Shown: positions 30,983 to 38,329 of the stretch, one piece after another
Position numbering within the stretch: position 1 is the stretch's first letter
How the letters are laid out: every line of letters begins with the position of its first letter
Assembly (NCBI RefSeq): GCF_003722335.1
Contig: NZ_CP026100.1
Location: 4,500,001 to 4,564,000 of the forward strand
DNA from: Caulobacter flavus
Lineage (GTDB): Bacteria > Pseudomonadota > Alphaproteobacteria > Caulobacterales > Caulobacteraceae
Direction: 5' to 3'
Length of the DNA: 64,000 bases
Notes under the pieces: model-generated
What the model was told of the DNA's origin: nothing
Database searches by the model: none
The model's input: only the letters and a program-made list of their open reading frames with translations
Made by a program: the position numbers and the translations under genes

Positions 30983-32116
30983 ATGAGCGTCGAAACTTCC
31001 GTAACGTCAGCCGATGAGTCCTTGTATCTCCAGCGCTTTCAGGCCGCGGCCAACGCGCCTCAGGAGACCTACGACACGCTCGAGCCCGTCCCCGGCGCGG
31101 CCGGCCGCGCGCTGATTCCCGCCGCCGCGCCGGCCACGATCGCCGCTGACGCCCTCGACTCGGCCGAGGCCTACGCACGCGACAGCAACGCCAAGGCCTT
31201 CATGGTCTGGCGCGACGGCGTGCTCGAGCGCGAGACCTACTTCGCCGGCGCCAGCCGCCCGTCCCTGCTGGCCTCCAAGTCGCTGGCCAAGCCGCTGACC
31301 GCCGTCGCGATCGGTCGCGCCCTGGACCTGGGCGTCATCAAGTCGCTGGACCAGTCGCTGGCCGACTTCATCACCGAGTGGAAGGGCACGCCCAAGGCCG
31401 ACATCCTGGTGCGCCACACCCTGGACATGCGCACGGGCTTCCTGCCGCAGGGCTTCAGCACCGACCCGGCCGACGTGCTGAACCGGGCCTATCTGCACCC
31501 GCGCCACGACGACATCCTGATCAACGACTACCCGCTCGTGAACCCGCCGGGCAGCCGCTACGACTACGCCAACGCCACCTCGGAGCTGGTGGCCCTGGTC
31601 GTCGAGCGCGCCACGGGCCGCCGCTACGCCGAGTTCGTCTCCGAAGAGGTGCTCAAGCCGATCGGCGCGCCGGGCGGCCAGATCTGGGTCGACCGTCCCG
31701 GCGGCCTGGCGCACTCAGGCTGCTGCATCCTGCTGCCGGCCGAAAGCTGGCTGCGGCTGGCGATCCTGCTGATCGACGACGGCGTCCATGACGGCCGGCG
31801 CCTGCTGCCCGAAGGCTATGTGCGCGAGATGCGCACCCCGACCGAGCAGAACCCCCACTACGGCCTGGGCGTCTATATCGGCGCGCCCTATGCCGAGCGC
31901 CGGGGCTGGGCCGCGCCCGATACGCCCTGGCCGAAGATCCTGCACAGCGAGCCCTACGCCGCGGACGACCTCTATCTCTTCTGCGGGAACTCGAACCAGG
32001 TGGTCTACATCGTGCCGTCCAGGCGCCTGATCGTGCTGAGGGTCGGCGACAATCCGCCCAAGTCGCCCGAGTGGGACAACAGCGTCCTGCCCAACCTGAT
32101 CCTGCGGGGTCTCTAG
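30983..32116 (+). CDS. Beta-lactamase/penicillin-binding-protein-like serine hydrolase, copy 2
   Basis: The 377-aa protein starts at the ATG at 30983. The nucleophile motif is S-L-A-K (residues 100-103, within SKSLAKPLTAVAIG) and the Tyr motif is Y-A-N (195-197, within SRYDYANATSEL). No signal peptide is present. The fold is that of class C beta-lactamase-like esterases and amidohydrolases. The C-terminal part, with VYIVPSRRLIVLRVG, is shared with the paralogue at 24910. It is divergent from the IclR gene, the usual place for the first target of such a regulator. Confidence 0.87.
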   Translation: MSVETSVTSADESLYLQRFQAAANAPQETYDTLEPVPGAAGRALIPAAAPATIAADALDSAEAYARDSNAKAFMVWRDGVLERETYFAGASRPSLLASKSLAKPLTAVAIGRALDLGVIKSLDQSLADFITEWKGTPKADILVRHTLDMRTGFLPQGFSTDPADVLNRAYLHPRHDDILINDYPLVNPPGSRYDYANATSELVALVVERATGRRYAEFVSEEVLKPIGAPGGQIWVDRPGGLAHSGCCILLPAESWLRLAILLIDDGVHDGRRLLPEGYVREMRTPTEQNPHYGLGVYIGAPYAERRGWAAPDTPWPKILHSEPYAADDLYLFCGNSNQVVYIVPSRRLIVLRVGDNPPKSPEWDNSVLPNLILRGL

Positions 32117-32122
32117 CCTCTT

Positions 32123-32275
32123 CTAGGCCCGCCGGCTGGAGGCGACCTTGGCGATCAGCTTGCGCACCTCGCCCTCCTCCACGCCGTCGCGGCGCATCAG
32201 CAGGCGGACGATGGGCTCGGAGAGCAGTTCGTCGAGCGTGGGCGGCGGGTCGTCCAGACCCCGGTCGTCGCGCAT
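32123..32275 (-). CDS. Small acidic/basic protein of 50 residues
   Basis: The reading frame runs from the ATG at 32275 to TAG at 32123, with a strong AAGGAG seven nt before the start. The product begins MRDDRGLDDPPPTLDEL, then has an amphipathic helix LLSEPIVRLLMRRD and a basic C-terminus KLIAKVASSRRA. No Cys and no membrane segment are present. The ribosome site and natural amino-acid make-up support a real gene. I recognise no family; it converges on the serine hydrolase stop. Confidence 0.65.
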   Translation of the reverse strand: MRDDRGLDDPPPTLDELLSEPIVRLLMRRDGVEEGEVRKLIAKVASSRRA

Positions 32276-32413
32276 GGGACGCTCCTTTTCCGGCGGGGCG
32301 TCCCAGTTGCATTGTTGAGAGTGAATCGCAACTACTATTCTGAAGCGACGCGCGCGTCATGGCCGGTCGGCGCTTCGCCTGCTATCAGCCTGACATCCCA
32401 TCCAGAGGCCGCC

Positions 32414-32797
32414 ATGACCGACTTCCCCGTCACCATCTTCCACAATCCCAAATGCGGCACCTCGCGCAACACGCTGGCGATCATCGAGGCGGCCGGCTAC
32501 GCGCCGACCGTGGTCGAATACCTGAAGACGGGCTGGACGCTGGAGCAGCTGAAGGACCTGGCCGCCCGCACCGGCGTCGGCGCCCGGGGCCTGCTGCGCG
32601 TCAAGGGCACTCCGGCCGAGGAACTGGGCCTGACCGATCCCGCCATCGCCGACGATGCGATCCTCGCGGCCATGGTCGAGCACCCGATCCTCGTCGAGCG
32701 TCCGATCGTCGTCACGCCCAAGGGCGCGGTTCTCGCCCGTCCCAAGGAAAGGGTGCTGGACGTCCTCGACCGCCAGCCCCCGGCGGACGCATCCTGA
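32414..32797 (+). CDS. ArsC-family arsenate reductase-like protein
   Basis: The 127-aa protein starts at the ATG at 32414. It has the ArsC/Spx thioredoxin fold with the single N-terminal redox Cys14 in FHNPKCGTSRNT, VVEYLKTGWTLEQL, and RPIVVTPKGAVLARPKERVLDVL with the Arg residues that bind the oxyanion. This matches glutathione/glutaredoxin-dependent arsenate reductases, which turn arsenate into arsenite. No arsB, acr3 or arsR lies nearby, so the gene stands alone. A related function in thiol redox chemistry cannot be excluded. The pstS gene follows downstream with its own Pho box. Confidence 0.85.
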   Translation: MTDFPVTIFHNPKCGTSRNTLAIIEAAGYAPTVVEYLKTGWTLEQLKDLAARTGVGARGLLRVKGTPAEELGLTDPAIADDAILAAMVEHPILVERPIVVTPKGAVLARPKERVLDVLDRQPPADAS

Positions 32798-32823
32798 TCC
32801 GTGATCGGACGTTTACCCGTCGC

Positions 32824-32852
32824 CTGTCGCAAATCTGTCGCTGAACTGTGAC
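32824..32852 (+). promoter_or_regulatory. PhoB box of pstS
   Basis: Three direct 7-mers, CTGTCGC (32824), CTGTCGC (32835) and CTGTGAC (32846), repeat with an exact 11-bp period, each followed by a 4-bp A/T-richer spacer. This is the classic tandem Pho-box layout. It lies 122 bp upstream of pstS and shows direct PhoB control under phosphate limitation. Confidence 0.9.
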
Positions 32853-32973
32853 AAATAGCCGACCTCGCCGCCGCTAATCTGCGGTCGCGAGGTCGGAGAC
32901 CCTTCCCCCGAAAGGTCCGCCCGGCACGTCCAAGATTCCAAATGGCCCCAAGCCGACCATCAGGATGTCGTCC

Positions 32974-34014
32974 ATGAAAGCCTTCCTCGGAGCCGCCGCC
33001 GCGCTCGGCCTGCTGGCCCTGGCTCCCAGCGCCCACGCCGCCCGCGACTACGTCTGGGCCGCCGGCTCGTCGACCGTCTTCCCGTTCAGCACCCGCGTCG
33101 CCGAGAACTTCGCCAAGAAGACCGGCAAGAAGTCGCCCAAGGTCGAGAGCCTCGGCACCGGCGGCGGCATCAAGATGTTCTGCGGCGGCATGGGCGAAGG
33201 CTTCCCCGACATCGCCAACGCCTCGCGTCCGATGAAGAAGTCCGAGTACGAGGCCTGCAAGGCCAAGGGCGTCAAGGACATCGTCGAGATCAAGATCGGC
33301 TTCGACGGCATCGTCATCGCGATGGACAAGAAGTCGCCCGACTACAACTTCAAGCTCGAGCACCTCTATCTGGGCCTGGCCCAGAACGCCCTGCGCGGCG
33401 GCCAGTTCGTGACCAACCCCTACAAGACCTGGAAGGACGTCGGCTCCGGCCTGCCGGCCAACCGCATCCTGGTCTACGGGCCCCCGCCCACCTCGGGCAC
33501 CCGCGACGCCTGGGTCGAGCTGGCCATCGAAGGCGGCGCCAAGAAGTTCCCGACCGCCAAGGCGCTGCACGACAGCGACGAGAAGGGCTTCAAGGCCAAG
33601 GTCGACCCGATGCGCAAGGACGGCGCCTGGATCGACGCCGGCGAGAACGACAACGCCATCGTCGGCACTCTGACCAAGACCCCGGGCGCGCTGGGCGTGT
33701 TCGGCTTCTCGTTCCTCGAAGAGAACGCCAACGTCATCAAGGGCGCCGCCGTCAATGGCGTGAAGCCCACCCCGCAGACGATCGCCAACGGCAGCTACCC
33801 GGTGTCGCGTTCGCTCTTCATCTACGTGAAGAAGGGCCAGGTCGGCGTGACGCCGGGCCTGAAGGAATTCCTGAACGAGTTCGTCTCCGACGCCGCCACC
33901 GGTCGCGGCGGCTACCTGCAGGGCCGCGGCCTGATCCCGCTGCCGCCGGCTCAGCACGAAGCCGCCAAGGCCACGGCCGGCAAGCTGACGCTGATGGCCG
34001 CGCCGAAGGGCTGA
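32974..34014 (+). CDS. pstS: Phosphate ABC transporter substrate-binding protein
   Basis: The 346-aa protein starts at the ATG at 32974; an in-frame ATG lies at 32965. A signal peptide of about 22 residues ends at PSAHA-AR, so the protein is periplasmic. Phosphate-binding segments are visible: AGSSTVFPFS at the N-terminus, GTGGGIKMFC, ANASRPM and PPTSGTRDAW. It captures phosphate for the PstCAB permease, which is not in the window; in Caulobacter pstS is known to be unlinked. A Pho box lies upstream and a terminator follows, so it is monocistronic. Confidence 0.93.
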   Translation: MKAFLGAAAALGLLALAPSAHAARDYVWAAGSSTVFPFSTRVAENFAKKTGKKSPKVESLGTGGGIKMFCGGMGEGFPDIANASRPMKKSEYEACKAKGVKDIVEIKIGFDGIVIAMDKKSPDYNFKLEHLYLGLAQNALRGGQFVTNPYKTWKDVGSGLPANRILVYGPPPTSGTRDAWVELAIEGGAKKFPTAKALHDSDEKGFKAKVDPMRKDGAWIDAGENDNAIVGTLTKTPGALGVFGFSFLEENANVIKGAAVNGVKPTPQTIANGSYPVSRSLFIYVKKGQVGVTPGLKEFLNEFVSDAATGRGGYLQGRGLIPLPPAQHEAAKATAGKLTLMAAPKG

Positions 34015-34038
34015 TCGGCTCGATCGACGACTGAAAGA

Positions 34039-34070
34039 CGCCCCGTCCGGGTTTCCGGGCGGGGCGTTTT
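34039..34070 (+). terminator. Intrinsic terminator of pstS
   Basis: CGCCCCGTCCGG (34039-34050) pairs with CCGGGCGGGGCG (34055-34066) with one G-T wobble and a GTTT loop, followed by TTTT. It starts 25 bp after the pstS stop. Confidence 0.9.
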
Positions 34071-34334
34071 CGTTTGATCTAGCGCCTGCGGCCAAAGCGC
34101 CGCAGTCGGCAGGAATTGCGCGCAGCCCCTTGCCTTTCGTCCCGGATTGGCGTCTTAAGCCGCCTTTCCGAACTTCTCCGGTCGGCCAAACCTCGTTTTG
34201 GCGTTCGAAGAGGTTTATTTTCATGACAAGTGACCAATCAGACGGGTCCGGGACAACGGGGTCGTAATTTGGTCGTGGCGCAGGCCGCGGGCGTTTTTGT
34301 GTGCGCGCCGTCTGCAGGATCGAACTGGACCAAC
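34071..34334 (+). other. Upstream/leader region of the DEAD-box helicase
   Basis: About 260 bp lie between the pstS terminator and the helicase ATG. I see no gene. The stretch around 34200-34260 is locally AT-richer than its surroundings (TTTATTTTCATGACAAGTG), fitting a promoter followed by an untranslated leader. Confidence 0.4.
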
Positions 34335-36470
34335 ATGCCCTTCCCCGCCTCCCACCCCGCTCTTGAGCGGGCTCTCGCCGCTCAGGGTTACGCCGAGCCC
34401 ACCCCCGTCCAGGCCGCCGTGCTGGAAGCCGACGCCGAAGGCCGCGACCTGCTGGTCAGCGCCCAGACCGGCTCGGGCAAGACCGTGGCCTTCGGCCTGG
34501 CCGCCGCCCCGACCCTGCTGGGCGACGCCGAGCGCCTGCCCAAGGCCGGCCTGCCGATGTGCCTGGTCATCGCCCCGACCCGTGAACTGGCCATGCAGGT
34601 CAATCGCGAACTGGAGTGGCTCTACGCCCAGGCCGGCGCCACGGTCGTCAACTGCGTCGGCGGCATGGACGCCCGCCGCGAGCAACGCGCCCTGAACTTC
34701 GGTGCCCACATCGTCGTCGGCACGCCGGGTCGCCTGCGCGACCACATCGAGCGCGGCCACCTGGACCTCTCCGAGCTGAAGGTCGCCGTCCTCGACGAAG
34801 CCGACGAAATGCTCGACATGGGCTTCCGCGAGGACCTGGAGTTCATCCTCGACGCCGCCCCGGCCGAGCGTCGCACCCTGCTGTTCTCGGCCACCCTGGC
34901 GCGCGACATCATCGCCCTGGCCAAGAACTACCAGAACGACGCCCTGCGTATCGACACGATCGACCGCAACGAGCCGCACCGCGACATCGAGTACCGCGCC
35001 GTGCGCGTGGCGCCGAACGAGACCGAACACGCGGTGGTCAACCTGCTGCGCTACTTCGAGAGCCCTGGCGCCCTGGTGTTCGCCAACACCCGCGAGAGCG
35101 TGCGTTCGCTGCACAGCAAGCTGCGCGAGCGCGGCTTCGACGTCGTGGGCCTGTCGGGCGAACTTTCGCAGCGCGAGCGCGCCGACGCCCTTCAAGCTCT
35201 CCGTGACGGCCACGCCCGCGTCTGCGTGGCCACCGACGTCGCCGCGCGCGGCCTGGATCTGCCCGACCTGGGCCTCGTCATCCACGCCGAACTGCCGGTC
35301 AACAAGGCCACGCTGCTGCACCGTTCGGGCCGCACCGGTCGCGCCGGCAAGAAGGGCGTCTCGGCGCTCGTCGTGCCCTACACCCGTCGCCGCAAGGCCG
35401 AGCAGCTGCTGTTCGCGGCCGGCGTCGAAGGCGTCTGGGGCGGTGCCCCGAGCGCCGACGAGATCCGCGCCAAGGACACCGAGCGCCTGCTGGACGATCC
35501 GATCTTCGCCGAAGCTTCGAACGAGGAAGACCTGGCCCTGGCCGAGGCCATGCTGGCCAAGCGCACCCCGACCGAGATCGCCGCCGCCCTGATCCGCACC
35601 CGCCGCGCCAAGCTGCCTGCCCCGGAAGAGATCTACGACGACCCGCGCCACGGCGCCGATCCGGGCCCCCGCTCGCGTGAACCGCGCGAGCCCCGCGACT
35701 TCGGCGATCGTCCGGAACGCGAGCCGCGCGCCAGCATGGACGGCTCGGAGTGGTTCCGCATCAGCGTCGGCCGCCGCGGCAACGCCGATCCCAAGTGGCT
35801 GATCCCGCTGATCTGCCGCCAAGGCCACATCACCAAGAAGGACATCGGCTCGATCCGGATCTTCGACTACGACACCAAGTTCGAGATCTCGGCCGAGGCG
35901 GCGGTAAAGTTCGGCGCCGCTGTGCAGGCCACGGTGCGCGAGGACGTCTCGATCACGCCGACCACGGCCCCGGCTCCGCGCGGCGATGCTCCGCGCGCGC
36001 CGCGTCCGCCCCGCAACTACGACGACGCCCCGCGCGGTCCCCGCGCCAACGCCCCGGGTTCGCGCGACCACACTCCGCGTCCCGGCGGCTACGACCGCGA
36101 CGGCATGAGCGGCGCCAAGCCGTATGGCCGCGGCGAGGAGCCCAAGGGCGACTACAAGGCGCGCCCCCCGCGTGACGCCAAGCCGCGCGACTTCAAGCCC
36201 CGCGATCGCGACGAAGCTCCGCGTCCCTACTCGCCGGTCGACAGCGACGGCGCCCCCAAGCGCGCCTACAAGCCCCGCGCCGAAGGCCGCGACAACGCCG
36301 ACGGCCCCCGCGAGTACAAGCCCCGCGCGCCCAAGGCGTTCGGCGACGCTCCGGCCAAGCCCTACAAGGCCAAGCCGGCGTTCGGCGACAAGCCCGCGTT
36401 CAAGGGCCCCAAGCCCTTCAAGGGCAAGAGCGACTTCGGCGGCAAGCCCAAGCCGTTCAAGAAGAAGTAG
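34335..36470 (+). CDS. DEAD-box ATP-dependent RNA helicase with DbpA-type domain and long basic tail
   Basis: The 711-aa protein starts at the ATG at 34335. The core (residues 1 to about 370) has every DEAD-box motif: Q motif, SAQTGSGKT, PTRELAMQV, TPGRL, DEAD, SAT, VFANTRESVRSL and HRSGRTGRAG. A DbpA/CsdA-like RNA-binding domain follows (WFRISVGRRGNADPKWLIPL, KKDIGSIRIFDYDTKFEI, about residues 470-540). The last 170 residues are disordered and rich in Pro, Arg, Lys and Asp, with repeats such as FGDKPAFKGPKPFKGK. CsdA-type helicases act in ribosome assembly, RNA decay and cold adaptation. A terminator follows. Confidence 0.92.
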   Translation: MPFPASHPALERALAAQGYAEPTPVQAAVLEADAEGRDLLVSAQTGSGKTVAFGLAAAPTLLGDAERLPKAGLPMCLVIAPTRELAMQVNRELEWLYAQAGATVVNCVGGMDARREQRALNFGAHIVVGTPGRLRDHIERGHLDLSELKVAVLDEADEMLDMGFREDLEFILDAAPAERRTLLFSATLARDIIALAKNYQNDALRIDTIDRNEPHRDIEYRAVRVAPNETEHAVVNLLRYFESPGALVFANTRESVRSLHSKLRERGFDVVGLSGELSQRERADALQALRDGHARVCVATDVAARGLDLPDLGLVIHAELPVNKATLLHRSGRTGRAGKKGVSALVVPYTRRRKAEQLLFAAGVEGVWGGAPSADEIRAKDTERLLDDPIFAEASNEEDLALAEAMLAKRTPTEIAAALIRTRRAKLPAPEEIYDDPRHGADPGPRSREPREPRDFGDRPEREPRASMDGSEWFRISVGRRGNADPKWLIPLICRQGHITKKDIGSIRIFDYDTKFEISAEAAVKFGAAVQATVREDVSITPTTAPAPRGDAPRAPRPPRNYDDAPRGPRANAPGSRDHTPRPGGYDRDGMSGAKPYGRGEEPKGDYKARPPRDAKPRDFKPRDRDEAPRPYSPVDSDGAPKRAYKPRAEGRDNADGPREYKPRAPKAFGDAPAKPYKAKPAFGDKPAFKGPKPFKGKSDFGGKPKPFKKK

Positions 36471-36474
36471 TTTT

Positions 36475-36503
36475 CTGAGGGGGCGAAAGCCCCCTCAGTC
36501 GTT
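36475..36503 (+). terminator. Intrinsic terminator of the helicase gene
   Basis: A perfect 10-bp stem CTGAGGGGGC (36475-36484) / GCCCCCTCAG (36489-36498) closed by a GAAA tetraloop is followed by TCGTTT. It begins 5 bp after the stop codon. Confidence 0.85.
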
Positions 36504-36517
36504 TGGCGGCAGCGATC

Positions 36518-37696
36518 TCAGACCGCCTGCCCCGCGCACCAGCCGGACGCCCATGCCCACTGGAAGTTATAGCCCCCGAGCCAGCCGGTGACGTCGACGA
36601 CTTCGCCGATGAAATAGAGCCCGGGCACGGCCTTGGCCTCCATCGAGCGGGAGTCGAGGCCGTCGGTGTCGACCCCGCCCAGGGTGACTTCCGCCGTGCG
36701 ATAGCCCTCCGAGCCCACCGGCTTGAAGGTCCAGGCGTTCACGACGCCGGCCACGCGGGCCAGGACCTTGTCCGAACAGTCGGCGATGTTGCCGGCGATC
36801 CCCTCGTCCTCGACGATCTTCTGCGCCAGGCGCTTGGGCACGATCTCGCCCAGCACCGTGTGAAGCGCGCGGCGGCCGTTGGCGGCGCGCTCGGCCTTCA
36901 GGGTCGCGAAGACGTCGACGCCCGGCGCCATGTCGACCGTGATCTCGCCGCCCTCGCGCCAATAGGACGAGATCTGCAGGATCGACGGGCCCGACAGGCC
37001 CCGGTGGGTGAAGAGCATCCCCTCGCGGAACTTCGTCTTGCCGCTGGCGACCACGGCGTCGACCGACACGCCCGACAGCGGCGACAGGCGCTCCAGGGTG
37101 CGGGCCTCGAAGGTCAGCGGCACCAGGGCGGGCCTGGTCTCGACGATGGCCAGGCCGAACTGGCGAGCGATCTCGTAGCCCAGGCCCGTCGCGCCCATCT
37201 TCGGGATCGACTTGCCGCCGGTGGCGACCACGAGCGACGCGCAGGCCACGGGCCCGCTCGACAGCCGGACGACGAAGCCTTCGCCATCCTTCTCGACGCC
37301 CTGGACCGCCGTCTCCAGCCGCAGCACCACGCCGGCCTGGTCCATCAGGTCCAGCAGCATGCCGATGATGTCCTTGGACGAACTGTCGCAGAACAGCTGG
37401 CCGAGGGTCTTTTCGTGAAAGTCGATGCCGTACTTGCGCACGAGATTGACGAAGTCGGCCGGGCGGTAGCGCCGCAGGGCCGAGACGCAGAACTTCGGAT
37501 TGGCCGACAGGAAGTTGGCGGGCGTCGCGCCGATGTTGGTGAAGTTGCAGCGGCCGCCGCCGCTGATGCGGATCTTCTCGCCCGCCGCCTTGGCGTGGTC
37601 GACGATCAGCACCTTGCGGCCGCGCTTGCCAGCCTCGATGGCGCACATCATGCCGGCCGCGCCGGCTCCCAGCACCACGACGTCGAACTGTTCCAA
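36518..37696 (-). CDS. BaiN/HI0933-family NAD(P)/FAD-dependent oxidoreductase
   Basis: The 392-aa protein opens with the dinucleotide-binding loop VVLGAGAAGMMCAIEAGKRG and the family signature KIRISGGGRCNFTN. LVVATGGKSIPKMGATGLGY and the closing GLYFIGEVVDVTGWLGGYNFQWAWASG complete it. These are the marks of the widespread HI0933/YhiN flavoprotein family, whose members include the bile-acid reductase BaiN; the reaction of most is unknown. The gene stands alone, converging on the helicase. Confidence 0.9.
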   Translation of the reverse strand: MEQFDVVVLGAGAAGMMCAIEAGKRGRKVLIVDHAKAAGEKIRISGGGRCNFTNIGATPANFLSANPKFCVSALRRYRPADFVNLVRKYGIDFHEKTLGQLFCDSSSKDIIGMLLDLMDQAGVVLRLETAVQGVEKDGEGFVVRLSSGPVACASLVVATGGKSIPKMGATGLGYEIARQFGLAIVETRPALVPLTFEARTLERLSPLSGVSVDAVVASGKTKFREGMLFTHRGLSGPSILQISSYWREGGEITVDMAPGVDVFATLKAERAANGRRALHTVLGEIVPKRLAQKIVEDEGIAGNIADCSDKVLARVAGVVNAWTFKPVGSEGYRTAEVTLGGVDTDGLDSRSMEAKAVPGLYFIGEVVDVTGWLGGYNFQWAWASGWCAGQAV

Positions 37697-37799
37697 AGGC
37701 CGGCCCTCTCAATTGAGCGCGCCAAGGACGGGGACGCGGCGCAAAAGTCAATGCGAACCGTACGTTGACGCCCTGTCGCGACGGAGCGATCCTCAAGCC

Positions 37800-38048
37800 A
37801 TGGCCGACGGCGCTGACATCCATCTCGATCCCGAACGCGCCGAGCGCCTGCGCGTCGCGGCCGAGGCTGCTGGCGTGACGCCGGAAGCCTTCGCCCTCAA
37901 CGCCATCGACAGCGCGATCGACGACGACTGGGCGGAGGATATCGCCGCGCTCGAAGAATACGACCGCACCGGGATTTCTTACTCCGTCGAGGAAGTCATG
38001 GCCGAACTGCGGGCCAACGTCGAAGCCAGACAAGCCCAGCGTAAATGA
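37800..38048 (+). CDS. Antitoxin of a ParD/RelB-like type II pair
   Basis: The 82-aa protein starts at the ATG at 37800. The N-terminal part (DIHLDPERAERLRVAAEAAG) fits a ribbon-helix-helix DNA-binding fold. The acidic C-terminal tail (DDDWAEDIAALEEYDRTG, then EEVMAELRANVEA) fits the segment that wraps the toxin. Its stop overlaps the toxin start by four bases (ATGA at 38045), the usual coupling in such pairs. It would neutralise the toxin and repress its own promoter. Confidence 0.85.
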   Translation: MADGADIHLDPERAERLRVAAEAAGVTPEAFALNAIDSAIDDDWAEDIAALEEYDRTGISYSVEEVMAELRANVEARQAQRK

Positions 38049-38326
38049 AGCGCACTGTCCGGCTGACCCAAACAGCCCGCCGTGACCTTCTTAGGCTCGA
38101 GGATTTCCTGGCGGAAAAAAGTCCCGAGGCCGCCAACCGAGCCATGAATGCTCTAAGCGGCGCTCTTCTTTCGCTAGGCGAACACGCCGAGCGCGGCCGC
38201 CCCGCGCAGGAGCCAGGACTTCGGCAGATCAACGTCCCCTTTGGAAACTCCGGATACGTCATTCGTTACCGCATCGGTCCGTCGGCAGTCGTCGTCACGC
38301 GCGTCAAACACGCCCGCGAACGCTGA
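38045..38326 (+). CDS. ParE/RelE-family toxin
   Basis: The 93-aa protein has the RelE/ParE fold: VRLTQTARRDLLRLEDFLAEKS (helical hairpin), RGRPAQEPGLRQINV and the C-terminal strands GYVIRYRIGPSAVVVTRVKHARE. The Arg in RQI and the terminal H-A-R-E fit ParE-type toxins, which act on gyrase, as well as or better than mRNA-cleaving RelE. The gene overlaps the antitoxin. The converging chemoreceptor gene ends only 3 bp beyond it. Confidence 0.87.
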   Translation: MKRTVRLTQTARRDLLRLEDFLAEKSPEAANRAMNALSGALLSLGEHAERGRPAQEPGLRQINVPFGNSGYVIRYRIGPSAVVVTRVKHARER

Positions 38327-38329
38327 TCC

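Noticed and set aside
32414..32797. Arsenic-resistance operon
   Set aside because: No efflux pump, regulator or other ars gene lies near the ArsC-like gene.
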